A stretch of DNA of 64,000 nucleotides, taken from positions 1 through 64,000 of the forward strand of contig CAVRNI010000009.1 in assembly GCA_963722415.1 (NCBI GenBank), read 5' to 3'. Origin of the DNA: JALOLG01 sp963722415 (GTDB lineage: Bacteria > Actinomycetota > Acidimicrobiia > Acidimicrobiales > Ilumatobacteraceae). The number at the start of each line of letters is the position of its first letter. Positions within the stretch are counted from its first letter, which is position 1. Made by a program: the position numbers and the translations under genes. Below the pieces are notes generated by a model. It searched no databases, was not told where the DNA came from, and was given only the letters and a program-made list of their open reading frames with translations. Of the stretch, positions 45,792 to 56,398 are shown in pieces.

Positions 45792-47069
45792 GTGGCGCTG
45801 GCGATCCCTGCGCTCGGCGCGCTCGCCGTCGAGCCGCTGTACGTCCTCGTCGACACGGCCATCGTCGGACGCCTCGGCACCCCGCAACTCGCCGGACTCG
45901 CGCTGGCCGCCACCGTCCTGTCGTTCGTGGTCCTCGGCTCCAACTTCCTCGCCTACGGCACCACCGAGCGGGTCGCCCGGCGGGTGGGCGCCGGCGATCG
46001 CCCGGGCGCCGCCGACGTCAGCGTGCAGGCGTTGTGGCTGTCCGTGCTGTTCGGTGTGCCGGCGGCAGTCCTCCTCGTCGTCGGCGCCGAACCGATCTGC
46101 CGGTTGCTCGGCGGGTCGGGCGACGCGCTGCGCCATGCCACCGACTACCTCCAGATCAGTGCCGTCGGCATCCCGTTCGTGCTCGTCACGCTCGCCGCCC
46201 AGGGCGTACTGCGCGGGGTGTCCGCCTACTACCTCCCGCTCATCATCCTGTTCGTGTCGAACCTCGTCAACACGGTGCTCGAGATCGTCTTCGTGTACGG
46301 GCTCGACCTCGGCATCCCCGGATCGGCATGGTCGACGGTGATCGCCCAGGTGATGGCTGCGGTCGCGTTCGGTGTCGTCATCCGCACTCACCTCCTCCCG
46401 GCCGTGACCCGCCGGCCGGCGTGGGCGGGGATGGCTCCGCTGGCGAACGCCGGGCGCCATCTCGTGATCCGGGTCGGCGCGATGTTGGCCGTGTTCGGGG
46501 GGTCGACGGCGATCGCCGCTCGGATCGACGAGCCCACGTTGGCCGCCCATCAAGTCGTGATCGGGCTCTTCTCGTTCATCTCGCTGTCGCTCGACGCTCT
46601 CGCCGTGCCGGCGCAGACGCTGGTCGCCGAAGACCTCGGCCGCGGTGCGGTGGAGACGGCGCGATACCTCGCGTCGCGTGCCGTCCGGTTGTCACTCGCC
46701 GCGGCCACGGTGCTCGCCGTCCTGGTGGCGGTGTCGGCGCCGTGGCTCCCGCACGTGTTCACCAGCGACGACGCGGTCGCATCGCGCGCGACGTCGGCAT
46801 TGTGGTTCCTCGCCGTGATGATGTTCCCTGCCGCGATCGCGTTCGCCCACGACGGCGTGCTCATCGGTGCCGGCGACTATCGCTTCCTCGGCCGGGCGGC
46901 CGTGGCCTACCTGCTCGCCGTCGCACCGCTCGGCGCGCTCCTGCTCGCGTACCCCGAACTCGGCATCGCCGGCATCTGGGCCGCCCTCACCGTGTGGATG
47001 ATCCTGCGCGCCGTCACCAACCACCTCCGCACCAACCACATCCTCCGCGGCCACATCCTCCGCGTGTGA
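45792..47069 (+). CDS. MATE-family multidrug/DinF-type efflux transporter
   Basis: The 425-residue product has twelve predicted membrane segments in two six-helix halves. It contains IPALGALAVEPLYVLVDTAI, VGRLGTPQLAGLALA, AQGVLRGVSAYYLPLIILFV and LAAHQVVIGLFSFISLSLDA, typical of the DinF branch of MATE. These export drugs or organic cations using a Na+ or H+ gradient. The GTG at 45792 is the only start codon in the frame after the trpS stop; relatives begin a little earlier (DPTDRRIVALAIP in frame upstream), so the true start may be a rare codon or hidden by an indel. Confidence 0.88.
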   Translation: MALAIPALGALAVEPLYVLVDTAIVGRLGTPQLAGLALAATVLSFVVLGSNFLAYGTTERVARRVGAGDRPGAADVSVQALWLSVLFGVPAAVLLVVGAEPICRLLGGSGDALRHATDYLQISAVGIPFVLVTLAAQGVLRGVSAYYLPLIILFVSNLVNTVLEIVFVYGLDLGIPGSAWSTVIAQVMAAVAFGVVIRTHLLPAVTRRPAWAGMAPLANAGRHLVIRVGAMLAVFGGSTAIAARIDEPTLAAHQVVIGLFSFISLSLDALAVPAQTLVAEDLGRGAVETARYLASRAVRLSLAAATVLAVLVAVSAPWLPHVFTSDDAVASRATSALWFLAVMMFPAAIAFAHDGVLIGAGDYRFLGRAAVAYLLAVAPLGALLLAYPELGIAGIWAALTVWMILRAVTNHLRTNHILRGHILRV

Positions 47070-47100
47070 CCGTCTGGCGGTGGGTGCCACCGGATCGTCG

Positions 47101-47933
47101 ATATGCGCGAGGCGCTCCGGAGCGAACGACGACAAGCACGCTGGAGAAGCGAACTTCGCGCGGGCACTCGTGCACGATCAGCTCGAAGTCGCCTACCAAC
47201 CGATCGTGCGCAGCGTCGGACGGTCGTCGTCTCCGGGGTGGAGGCGCTGCTGCGTTGGACGCACCACCGATCGCGGTCCCGTCCCCGCAATGACGATCGT
47301 GGGAACTCGCGGAGCAGAGCGACCTGATCACATGAGATCGGGGCGTGGGTGTTGGAACGCGGCTGCCGTGATCGTGGCCGATGGGTGTACGACCGCCGAG
47401 GCGTGCTCTTGGATGTGGCGGTGAATGTCTCGGCCCGCCAACTGACAAACCCAGGCTTCGGCGCGGTCGTCGCCCACGTGCTCGCTCGAACTGGTACGGA
47501 TCCGGCCGCACTGATCCTCGAGATGACCGAAACCATCTACATCGAGGACACCGAATCCGTCATGACGGTGCTCGCCGAACTCAGAAAGCTCGGGGTCAGA
47601 ATCGCCCTCGATGACTTCGGGTGCGGCTATTCCTCGCTGAGCTACCTCGGGCGCTTGCCGATCGACATCGTGAAGATCGACCGCGGCTTCATCGCTGACA
47701 TCGGCGAGGCCCCGACGAGCCGGGCCATCGTCGAGGCCGTGACGAACCTTGCTCACGTCCTCGGTCTCGTCGGTCGTCGCCGGAGGGCGTCGAGACTCGG
47801 GACCAGCAACGACGAGATCAGCGCCATCGGCTGTGAGTACGTCCAGGGCTTCTTCTACGCCCGACCGATGCCGGCCTCCGCGATCGGGATCGAACTCGAC
47901 GCACGTCCGAAAACCAGCCAACTGTCTGCCTGA
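47101..47933 (+). pseudogene. Degenerate EAL-domain (cyclic-di-GMP phosphodiesterase) gene
   Basis: Conserved EAL pieces occur in order but in shifting frames: LEVAYQPIV (about 47187-47213), VSGVEALLRWTHH (47235-47273), ELAEQSDLIT (47302-47331), EIGAWVLERGCRDRGRWV, then a longer intact part from 47349 (VNVSARQLTNPGFG, ILEMTETIYI, IALDDFGCGYSSLSYLG, IDIVKIDRGF) and QGFFYARPMPAS. The EGVET loop is also damaged and shifted. At least six indels in 830 bases is far above the local rate, and no start or GGDEF domain is seen. I regard it as a decaying gene; some indels may still be errors. Confidence 0.7.
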
Positions 47934-47966
47934 AACGCCGCGCTGCGCGTTCTGAAGCAGACAGTT
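47920..47966. terminator. Two-part hairpin at the convergent EAL/HD junction
   Basis: AACTGTCTGC (47920-47929) pairs with GCAGACAGTT (47957-47966), and an inner AACGC/GCGTT stem (47934-47938, 47947-47951) extends it. The structure starts before the EAL stop at 47931. It likely serves both convergent genes. Confidence 0.65.
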
Positions 47967-47972
47967 CGGGGG

Positions 47973-48434
47973 TCAGGCGGAGTTGTCGGCGGCCATCAGG
48001 TCGGGGAAGGCCGGGCCGCGTTCGGCGACGAGGTCGACGGTGACGGGGTCGGAGCCGTTGGCGGCGAGGAGCTCGGAGCCGATCCGCTCGTGGTCGAGGT
48101 AGTCCCGCAGGCGGGCGGTACGGCCGCCGATCAGCCGGGCGGTGACGCGTCCGGGGATGCTGAGGCCGACGTCGACCTTGCCGATGTCGTGGAGCAGGGC
48201 GCCCGCGACCTCCGGCCGCGTTGCGGCCGGGCGGCGCTCGACGAAGTTGCGGCCGACCTGCACGCAGTGGCGCCGATCGTGGTTCGGCAGGCGGCGCCAC
48301 AGCGCGATCTCGGCGGGCAGCAGCCACGACTCCGCCCACTCCTCGTCGGCGGCCGGCGGCGCGGCCCGCGACAAGGAGGTGAAGAACCGCCGGCACAGGT
48401 GGACGGCCATCACCGGGACGGATGACGGCTTCAC
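47973..48434 (-). CDS. Small HD-domain protein
   Basis: The 153-residue product has an HD phosphohydrolase core: LPNHDRRHCVQVGRNF (first His), AGALLHDIGKVDVGLSIPGR (HD pair) and HERIGSELLAANGSD. Length matches a minimal HD domain without extra regions. Substrate unknown; such small HD proteins may hydrolyse nucleotides or be regulatory. GTG 48434 overlaps the xerD stop; an ATG eleven codons in (MAVHLCRRFF) is an alternative. Confidence 0.8.
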   Translation of the reverse strand: MKPSSVPVMAVHLCRRFFTSLSRAAPPAADEEWAESWLLPAEIALWRRLPNHDRRHCVQVGRNFVERRPAATRPEVAGALLHDIGKVDVGLSIPGRVTARLIGGRTARLRDYLDHERIGSELLAANGSDPVTVDLVAERGPAFPDLMAADNSA

Positions 48435-49369
48435 CGGTACACCGCCCGTGGGTGCGCGCTGCGGTAGACGTCCCACAGGCGTTCCTGGCTGACGCGGGTG
48501 TACACCTGGGTGGTCGAAATCGACGCGTGGCCGAGCATCTCCTGCACGACGCGCAGATCGGCACCGTGGTCGAGCAGGTGGGTCGCGCACGAGTGGCGGA
48601 GCACGTGGGGCGACAGATCGGTCGCGATCCCTGCCAGCTGGCCGTACTTCTTCACGATCATCCATGCTGCCTGACGGCTCAGCCGACCACCACGCAGGTT
48701 CAGGAACACCGCTTCGGCGTCGTCGCGCCGCCGCCACTGCCGCGGCACCAGGAGGCCCCTGCCATCGGCCGAGAACCAGGCGTCGAGCGCGGCGGCCGCC
48801 GCACCGCCGAACGGCACGATGCGCTCCTTGGCGCCCTTGCCGAACAGCCGCACGAGGCGCTCGTCGAAGTCGATGTCGCCCATCGAGAGCCCGACGGCCT
48901 CGGAGATCCGGGCCCCGGTCGCGTACAGCAGCTCCAGCAGGGCGAGGTCGCGGCGGTGCTGCGGCGTGTTGCCGGCGGCCTCCGCCAGCAGCCTCGTGAC
49001 CTGGGCCTCGGTCAACGGTTTGGGGATCCCCGACGGCACCCGGACACCCTCGAGGTCGATCGTCGGATCGTCGGGCCGGTGACGCTCGACGGCGAGGTGG
49101 CGGTGCGCCATGCGGATCGCCGCCAACTGGCGGGCGACGCTCGACGTCGCGGCACCACTGGCCTTGCGCTCGACGACGAACTCGATGAGGTCGCCGGATT
49201 GCACCGTCAGCGGATCGAGACCACGACTCGCGAGCCATCCGCAATAGGTGCCGAGGTCGCGTCGGTAGGCGCTGAGCGTGTTGCGCGCCCGGCCGCGCTC
49301 GCTCGACATCCACGACAAGAAGTCCTCGATCTCGATCGGTAGCTCGACGTCGACCGGCGCGACCACCAT
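48431..49369 (-). CDS. xerD: Tyrosine recombinase XerD
   Basis: Resolves chromosome dimers at dif together with XerC. The 312-residue product has an N-terminal SAM-like DNA-binding domain (1-110) and the catalytic domain with Arg154 (GARISEA), Lys178 (FGKGAKERIVP), His255-x2-Arg258 (SPHVLRHSCATHLL), His281 (MLGHASISTTQVYT) and nucleophile Tyr290. All catalytic residues are present. No attachment sites or phage genes are near, and its place beside a NUDIX gene and pyrG matches mycobacterial Rv1699-Rv1701, so it is the housekeeping enzyme. It starts at ATG 49369, two bases after the NUDIX stop. Confidence 0.93.
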   Translation of the reverse strand: MVVAPVDVELPIEIEDFLSWMSSERGRARNTLSAYRRDLGTYCGWLASRGLDPLTVQSGDLIEFVVERKASGAATSSVARQLAAIRMAHRHLAVERHRPDDPTIDLEGVRVPSGIPKPLTEAQVTRLLAEAAGNTPQHRRDLALLELLYATGARISEAVGLSMGDIDFDERLVRLFGKGAKERIVPFGGAAAAALDAWFSADGRGLLVPRQWRRRDDAEAVFLNLRGGRLSRQAAWMIVKKYGQLAGIATDLSPHVLRHSCATHLLDHGADLRVVQEMLGHASISTTQVYTRVSQERLWDVYRSAHPRAVYR

Positions 49370-49370
49370 G

Positions 49371-49969
49371 TCAGGCTCCCGAGAGCCGCCAGTCGACCGC
49401 ACCGTTCACTCCCCCGTCGGCACGTTCGAGGCGACGCTGCGTCGCCAACAGCCCGACCACGGTCTTGGCGTCCTGGATCTCACCGCGGTCGATCATCGCC
49501 AGCGCGTCGACCAGGGGTAGGTGCAGCAGCGTCATGTGTCGCTCCTCCGGGCCGTGGAGGTCGCGCTCGACCGGCGCGCACTCGGTCGCGAGGAAGATGA
49601 TCGTGACCGAGTCGGTCAAGCCCGCCGACGGCAGGATGTCGACGAGGTGATCCAACCGACCCGCCTCCATGCCGGCCTCCTCGATCAGTTCTCGACGCGC
49701 CGTGACCTCGGGTGGCTCGTCGTCCACGTCGCGCATCCCGGCTGGGATCTCGACGACATAGCGTCCGAACGGTGGGCGGTACTGCTCGACGAGGAGCACC
49801 GAGGCATTGCCCTCGGGATCGAAGATCAACGGCACGACGGCGACCGCGCCGGGCGACCGGACGATGTCGCGATGGAACCGCTCGCCCTCCGGTGACTCGA
49901 ACTCGGCGACGACGACGCGCCACACGTGCCCTCGGTGGATCTCGCGTTCGCCGATCCGCCGGAACTCGG

Positions 49970-49973
<4 letters not shown>
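49371..49973 (-). CDS. NUDIX hydrolase, ADP-ribose pyrophosphatase type
   Basis: Hydrolyses ADP-ribose or similar nucleotide sugars. In the 200-residue product the Nudix box is GMRDVDDEPPEVTARRELIE then EAGM (Gly79 to Met102), with one residue more than canonical between the first Gly and Glu. A proline (EIPAGM) and the upstream VEQYRPPFG match the ADPRase subfamily. Position between xerD and pyrG matches Rv1700. Start ATG 49973 overlaps the pyrG stop. Confidence 0.9.
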
Positions 49974-51616
<1,643 letters not shown>

Positions 51617-51702
51617 GGGGTTGGACCTCCGTCAGACGACTCGTTCGAGCGGGTGCACGACGGGATCACACCATACCCCGACGCGGGCTGGACGTGCGCG
51701 GA

Positions 51703-53334
51703 TCAGGCGCGCCGCAGGAGCTCCCTCGCGTGCTCGAGCGCGGCCTCGTCGGTCGACCCGGACAGCATCCGGGCCAGCTCGTCGACCCTCCGCTCGCCGT
51801 CGAGGGCGACCACCGAGGCGAACGTCTGCCCGTCGCGTACGTCCTTCGTCACGACCACCTGGGCGCGCGCCAGTGCCGCGACCTGCGGCAGATGGGTGAC
51901 GACGAGGACCTGGTGGTCGGCGCCGAGGGCGCCGAGCGCTTCCGCCACCGCGACCGCGGCGGTTCCGCCGATCCCGGCGTCGACCTCGTCGAACACCAGA
52001 GTTCGATCTTTGGCGGTTCGAGTTTCGGCGGTTCGTCGGTCGGCGCCGGTGAGGACGAGACGTAACGCCAGCATCGCCCGCGCCAGCTCGCCACCCGATG
52101 CGACGCGGCTGAGCGGCAACAGCGGCGCACCCGGGTTGGCGGCGAGCAGGAACTGGACGCGGTCACCGGGATGGTCGTCGGGCGATTCGCCAACCTCGAC
52201 GGCGATCGCGGCATGGCCCATCGCCAGCTCCCGCAACCGCTCCTCCACCGCGCCCGCGAGACGCGGTGCGGCCTCGCGCCGGCGCTCGCCGACCACTCGC
52301 GCGGCCTGTCGCTCGAGCGCGATCGCGTGCTCGCGCTGGCGGTCGAGCTCGGCCGCTCGTTGATCGAAGTGCTGGAGCTCGGCGAGGCGTTGTCGGGCGG
52401 ACGCGTGGAACGTCATCACCTCGGCGAGATCGTCCCCGTACTTGCGGCACAGATCGTGAAGACGCTGGCGGCGCGCCCGGATCTGGTCGAGTCGTTGCGG
52501 ATCTTCGTCGATCGATTCCGCCAGCACCCGCAGATCCGACGCGATGTCGTCGAGCTCGGAGAGCACGTCGCGCAGGCGAGTGGTGAGCGCGTCGTAGGGC
52601 GCCCGATCGGCGAGCGCCGTCAACGCCTCGCCGAGCACGTCGCGGCCACCGCCGTCGGAGGCCAGCGCGGCGAGCGCGTGGGCACCGGCCTCGCGATGGG
52701 CGACGGCGTCAGCCAGCACTGCCTCCTCGCGGTCGAGCGCGGCGTCCTCGTCGGCGCTCGAGAGCGTCGCCGCGTCGAGCTCGTCGACCTGGTAGCGCAG
52801 AAGGTCGATCTCGCGTGCCCGCGAGCGTTCGTCACCTCCGAGCGCCGCCAGCTCGGCATCGATCTCGGTGACGGTCGCCCGGGCGGCGCGCAACGGCTCG
52901 AGGTCGACCTGCCCGTAGTGGTCGAGCGCGGCACGTTGGGTCGCCGCCCCGAGCAGGCTCTGGTGGGCGTGTTGGCCGTGCAGGTCGACGACCCGTTCGG
53001 CGATCTCGGCGAGCGAGCCGGCGGTCGCCAGCCGGCCGTCGACATACGCCCGCGACCTGCCATCGACCGGTACCACGCGCGTGAGCACGACTTCGGTGCC
53101 TGGCTCGTGCCCCGGCTCGACCCCGAACACGAATCGGCCGTCGACGCGCGCCTCGGTGGCGCCGGCGCGCACCATCGTCGCATCGGCGCGGCCGCCGACG
53201 AGGAGCTCGATCGCTTCGACGATCATCGTCTTGCCGGCGCCGGTCTCACCCGTGACCGCCGTCAGACCTGGTCCGAGGACCAACTCGACGCGTTCGATCA
53301 CGCCGAGGTTCTCGATGTGCAACTCGGTGAGCAC
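51703..53334 (-). CDS. recN: DNA repair protein RecN
   Basis: SMC-like ATPase in double-strand-break repair. The 543-residue product has Walker A GETGAGKT (29-36), the RecN motif VVDLHGQHAHQSLL, a central coiled coil (about 150-370, rich in Glu/Arg/Leu), the signature LSRVASGGELARAMLAL, and Walker B TLVFDEVDAGIGG with THLPQVAALA. The usual GTG start at 53334 is set by alignment to LTELHIENLGVI. SOS control is common for recN, but I see no LexA box close upstream, where nadK ends 12 bases away. Confidence 0.95.
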   Translation of the reverse strand: MLTELHIENLGVIERVELVLGPGLTAVTGETGAGKTMIVEAIELLVGGRADATMVRAGATEARVDGRFVFGVEPGHEPGTEVVLTRVVPVDGRSRAYVDGRLATAGSLAEIAERVVDLHGQHAHQSLLGAATQRAALDHYGQVDLEPLRAARATVTEIDAELAALGGDERSRAREIDLLRYQVDELDAATLSSADEDAALDREEAVLADAVAHREAGAHALAALASDGGGRDVLGEALTALADRAPYDALTTRLRDVLSELDDIASDLRVLAESIDEDPQRLDQIRARRQRLHDLCRKYGDDLAEVMTFHASARQRLAELQHFDQRAAELDRQREHAIALERQAARVVGERRREAAPRLAGAVEERLRELAMGHAAIAVEVGESPDDHPGDRVQFLLAANPGAPLLPLSRVASGGELARAMLALRLVLTGADRRTAETRTAKDRTLVFDEVDAGIGGTAAVAVAEALGALGADHQVLVVTHLPQVAALARAQVVVTKDVRDGQTFASVVALDGERRVDELARMLSGSTDEAALEHARELLRRA

Positions 53335-53345
53335 ACTTCGTCCGA

Positions 53346-54212
53346 TCAGCGACGGTCGGTGAGGCCGAACTTGGCCTTCAGGATCTGGTGGTAGTGGCGT
53401 TCGCCGAAGCGCACGAAGCGGGCCGTGGTGGAGGAAGCGCTGCACATGACGACGTCGCCCTCGACGAGCGTCGCGACCGGCTGGCCGTCGACTGACACGC
53501 TCGCCTCGCGGTGGCCGATGACGGAGATCTCGATCGGTTCGGCGGGATCGAGCACGAGGCTGCGGTCGAACATCATGTGCGGCGCGACCGGTGTGAGCAG
53601 CAACGCCCGGTGGCGGGGCGACACGACGGGACCTCGCGCGGACAACGAGTACGCGGTCGAACCGGTCGGCGTCGACACGATGAGCCCGTCGGCGGCGTAC
53701 GTGGTGAACGGCACGCCGTCGATGCGCACCAGCAGGCGGACGGTGTGGCCGGGCTCGCGCTTCTCGACCACGGCCTCGTTGAGCGCCCGCCACGTGCCGA
53801 GTGGCGCACCGACGCTGCTGCGTGCGACGACGTCGAGCATCAGGCGCTCGTCGAGATGCCACTCGCCGGCCTCGCTGCCCTTCGTGAAGCGGTCGAGGGC
53901 GTTGGTCATCTCGTGCGCTTCGACCTCGGTCAGGTAGCCGAGCACACCCAGGTTGATGCCGAGCAAGGGCACGGCCGCGCCGTCGAGGAACCGCACCGCG
54001 CGCAACATCGTGCCGTCACCACCGAGGCTGAGCGCGAGGTCGGCGTCGGCGGCTCGGCGTTCCGCGGCCAGATCGTGCAAGTCGAGCGCGACGGCGTCGG
54101 CGGCCGGCATCCAGGCTTCGTGACCTCGGTCGGCGAGCCAGTTGGCCGCTTGGCGCGCCAGCACCGCGGCCACGGCCCGCTCGTGATGGGCGACGATGAC
54201 GACCTTGGTCAC
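53346..54212 (-). CDS. nadK: NAD kinase
   Basis: Phosphorylates NAD to NADP. The 288-residue product has GGDGTML (Gly64-Leu70), GINLGVLGYLTEVEAHEMTN, and the C-terminal diagnostic segment TYAADGLIVSTPTGSTAYSL plus SARGPVVSP. GTG 54212 overlaps the tlyA stop. The order tlyA-nadK-recN is the same as Rv1694-Rv1696. It uses ATP or polyphosphate in actinobacteria; the neighbourhood does not resolve which. Confidence 0.96.
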   Translation of the reverse strand: MTKVVIVAHHERAVAAVLARQAANWLADRGHEAWMPAADAVALDLHDLAAERRAADADLALSLGGDGTMLRAVRFLDGAAVPLLGINLGVLGYLTEVEAHEMTNALDRFTKGSEAGEWHLDERLMLDVVARSSVGAPLGTWRALNEAVVEKREPGHTVRLLVRIDGVPFTTYAADGLIVSTPTGSTAYSLSARGPVVSPRHRALLLTPVAPHMMFDRSLVLDPAEPIEISVIGHREASVSVDGQPVATLVEGDVVMCSASSTTARFVRFGERHYHQILKAKFGLTDRR

Positions 54213-54958
54213 GGGACGGCACCCGCTCGCGCGTGAACGAGGAACTCGCGGTTTCCTTGGGCGCCGGTGATCGGCGAATCGGTCCATGCCACCAACTCGC
54301 AGCCTTCAGCCAGGAGTGCGACGGCGATCTCCGATTTGACGCGGTCCCAGATCGCGGGGTCGGTGATGACGCCCCGCCCGCGACTGGCCTCGGCGTGACC
54401 GGCCTCGAACTGCGGTTTCACGAGCAACACCATGGATGCCCCAGGCTTGCACACCCCTTTCAACGCGCCGATGACTGACGTGAGGGAGATGAACGACAAG
54501 TCGGCCACGACGATGTCGACCGGACCGCCGGTGATGCCGGGTGTGATGTTGCGGACGTTCGTACGTTCGACGTTCGTGACTCGGTCGTCTTCGCGTAGCC
54601 GCTGATGCAGTTGGCCGTGGCCGACGTCGACCGCAACGACGTGACGGGCGCCGCGCTGCAGGAGGCAGTCGGTGAAACCTCCGGTCGATGCCCCGGCGTC
54701 GAGCGCCAGCTGTCCGGCAACGTCGATGCCGAACGTGGTCAACGCGTGGTCGAGCTTCTCACCGCCGCGGCCAACGAAGCGCGCCGGTGGTCCCTCGACG
54801 ACGACCGGTTCTGCGTCCGCGACCAGCCGCGCCACCTTGACCGCGACCGCGCCACCGACGAGCACCCGGCCGGACTCGACCAAGGTGCGGGCTTCGACCC
54901 GGCTCTTGGCAAGTCCTCGCCGCACGAGTTCGGCATCGAGTCGACGGCGGGCACTCAC
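54209..54958 (-). CDS. tlyA: TlyA-family rRNA 2'-O-methyltransferase
   Basis: In mycobacteria TlyA 2'-O-methylates cytidines in 16S and 23S rRNA at the subunit interface, which is needed for capreomycin sensitivity. The 249-residue product has an N-terminal S4 domain (RRRLDAELVRRGLAKSRVEA), the conserved linker FVGRGGEKLDHAL, the FtsJ-like SAM motif ALDAGASTGGFTDCLLQRGA, VVADLSFISLTSVIGAL and KPQFEAGH. Frame intact. It lies 19 bases downstream of the histone-like gene. Confidence 0.94.
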   Translation of the reverse strand: MSARRRLDAELVRRGLAKSRVEARTLVESGRVLVGGAVAVKVARLVADAEPVVVEGPPARFVGRGGEKLDHALTTFGIDVAGQLALDAGASTGGFTDCLLQRGARHVVAVDVGHGQLHQRLREDDRVTNVERTNVRNITPGITGGPVDIVVADLSFISLTSVIGALKGVCKPGASMVLLVKPQFEAGHAEASRGRGVITDPAIWDRVKSEIAVALLAEGCELVAWTDSPITGAQGNREFLVHARAGAVP

Positions 54959-54977
54959 GACCGGGACGTCGACGGCG

Positions 54978-55544
54978 CTAGCTGCCGCTGGCCGCGCTCG
55001 TCTTCTTGGCGGCGGTCTTCTTGGCCGGGCTCTTCTTGGCCGCGGTCTTCTTCGCCGCGGTCTTCTTCGCCGGGGTCTTCTTGGCCGTCGTCTTCTTGGC
55101 CGTCGTCTTCTTGGCGGCGGTCTTCTTGGCCGGGGCCTTCTTGGCCGTCGTCTTCTTGGCGGCGGTCTTCTTGGCCGGGGCCTTCTTGGCGGCGGTCTTC
55201 TTCGCCGGGGCCTTCTTGGCCGTGGTCTTCCTGGCGGTGCTCGCGGCGCCCTTGGCGCTCGCCATCAGGCGTTCGGCGAGGGCCTCGAACCGATCCTCCA
55301 GACCGTCGAACTGCTCGCTCAACCGGCCGACCTGCTTGGCGACTTCGCCCTGGATCAACGCCGTCAGTCGCTCGGTCGTCTCGCGGCCGCGGTCGACGAG
55401 CGCCTGGACGGCTGACTCCGCATCCTTGCGCTGGACCTCGCCCGCCTTGACGAGCTGTTTGACGACTGCCTCCGCCTGCTTACGCGACGTCGCGGTGAAC
55501 GTCACGCCGGCGTCGACGAGCCTGTTGAATGCTGGTTTGGCCAT
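54978..55544 (-). CDS. Histone H1-like protein with long Lys/Ala/Pro/Thr tail
   Basis: The 188-residue product has an N-terminal helical, mildly acidic/basic region (about 1-100; KPAFNRLVDAGVTFTATSRK, QALVDRGRETTERLTALIQG) like phasin- or Hc1-type coiled-coil proteins, and a C-terminal tail (~102-185) built from 17 or so KKTA, KKAP and KKTT units. Such tails bind DNA non-specifically, as in mycobacterial HupB or chlamydial histone-like proteins. There is no HU core, so it is not HupB. Tail units vary in number by slippage. It may be a nucleoid or polyhydroxyalkanoate-associated protein; function uncertain. Confidence 0.72.
   Translation of the reverse strand: MAKPAFNRLVDAGVTFTATSRKQAEAVVKQLVKAGEVQRKDAESAVQALVDRGRETTERLTALIQGEVAKQVGRLSEQFDGLEDRFEALAERLMASAKGAASTARKTTAKKAPAKKTAAKKAPAKKTAAKKTTAKKAPAKKTAAKKTTAKKTTAKKTPAKKTAAKKTAAKKSPAKKTAAKKTSAASGS
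55005..55235 (-). repeat. Low-complexity tandem repeats coding for the KKTA/KKAP tail
   Basis: Degenerate 12-15 base units of the form (minus strand) AAGAAGACCGCC, AAGAAGGCCCCG, AAGAAGACGACG repeat for about 230 bases in frame. Unit counts are liable to vary between strains and to be miscounted by assemblers. Confidence 0.85.
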
Positions 55545-55571
55545 GGCCGGAGCCTATCGGCGTCGATTTCG

Positions 55572-56357
55572 TCACGATTCAGCAATGAGAAGATCGGCGA
55601 CGGCGGCGAGGTCGGGGACGTCGAGCCACGGCGACGTCTCCAACGGCGCGCCCGGCGCAGTCACGCCCGTTCGGACGATCGCGAACCGACACCCGATCAC
55701 CTCTGCGAACAACCCATCCGTTGACGGACGATCACCGACCATCACCGTCGTGTCGGGACCGAAACCGCGGCCCACAGTCCGACGGACCAGCTCGGCCATC
55801 GGCGGATACGGCTTGCCGGCGATCAGCGGCACCGCTCCGGACGCCGTCGCGACCGCGGCGAGGATCGCCCCGCCCCCCGGGATCGGACCGTCGGGCGTCG
55901 GGTACGTCGCGTCGTCGTTGGTCCCGATCAGCCGGGCCCCGTTGATGACCGCCGTCGCCGCGACCCGCATCCGCTCGTAGTCGAAGTCGCGGTGGAATCC
56001 GACGACCACGGCGTCGCACGCTCCGTCGCCGACGACGACCGCACCCACGGCCTCCGCCGCTTCGATCACGCCCGGCCCGCCACAGACCAGAATCCGCTCA
56101 CCAGGCGCGAGGAGCGTCGCCGCGGCGCCGGCCGACGTCAAGACGTCGCCGACGGCCGGGATTCCGATGTCGAGCAACGCCTGCTCCTGCTCGGCGACGA
56201 CGACCGCCGAGTTGTTGGTGACGAAGAGCACCCGCCACCCCGCCGCCCGCAGCCGGGCAACCGCCTCCGGCGATCCGGGGATCGGCTGGCGGGCGAGCCA
56301 CACGACGCCGTCGAGATCACACAGCACCGTGGACACCGCGGTGGTCGAAGCCGTCAT
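55572..56357 (-). CDS. HAD-IIA phosphatase (NagD-like)
   Basis: The 261-residue product begins VLCDLDGVVW with catalytic Asp14 and Asp16, VLFVTNNSAV (motif II), a cap region, GTNDDATYPTPDGPIPGGG, IAGKPYPPM (motif III Lys) and VMVGDRPSTDG (motif IV). These are HAD-IIA hallmarks (nitrophenylphosphatase, phosphoglycolate-type). The counterpart in mycobacteria (Rv1692) also precedes tlyA. ATG 56357 is chosen because it begins the family match. Substrate unknown. Confidence 0.88.
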   Translation of the reverse strand: MTASTTAVSTVLCDLDGVVWLARQPIPGSPEAVARLRAAGWRVLFVTNNSAVVVAEQEQALLDIGIPAVGDVLTSAGAAATLLAPGERILVCGGPGVIEAAEAVGAVVVGDGACDAVVVGFHRDFDYERMRVAATAVINGARLIGTNDDATYPTPDGPIPGGGAILAAVATASGAVPLIAGKPYPPMAELVRRTVGRGFGPDTTVMVGDRPSTDGLFAEVIGCRFAIVRTGVTAPGAPLETSPWLDVPDLAAVADLLIAES

Positions 56358-56398
56358 GGCGTCATCGTCGCACGCGTCAAGTGTGATCGTGCCAACCT

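Noticed and set aside
48431..49369. Integrase of a mobile element
   Set aside because: The tyrosine recombinase lies in a conserved housekeeping neighbourhood (NUDIX, pyrG) and no attachment repeats, tRNA or phage genes are nearby; XerD is the better call.
55005..55235. CRISPR-like or satellite array
   Set aside because: Units are in-frame codons for KKTA/KKAP with no spacers; it is a coding low-complexity tail.
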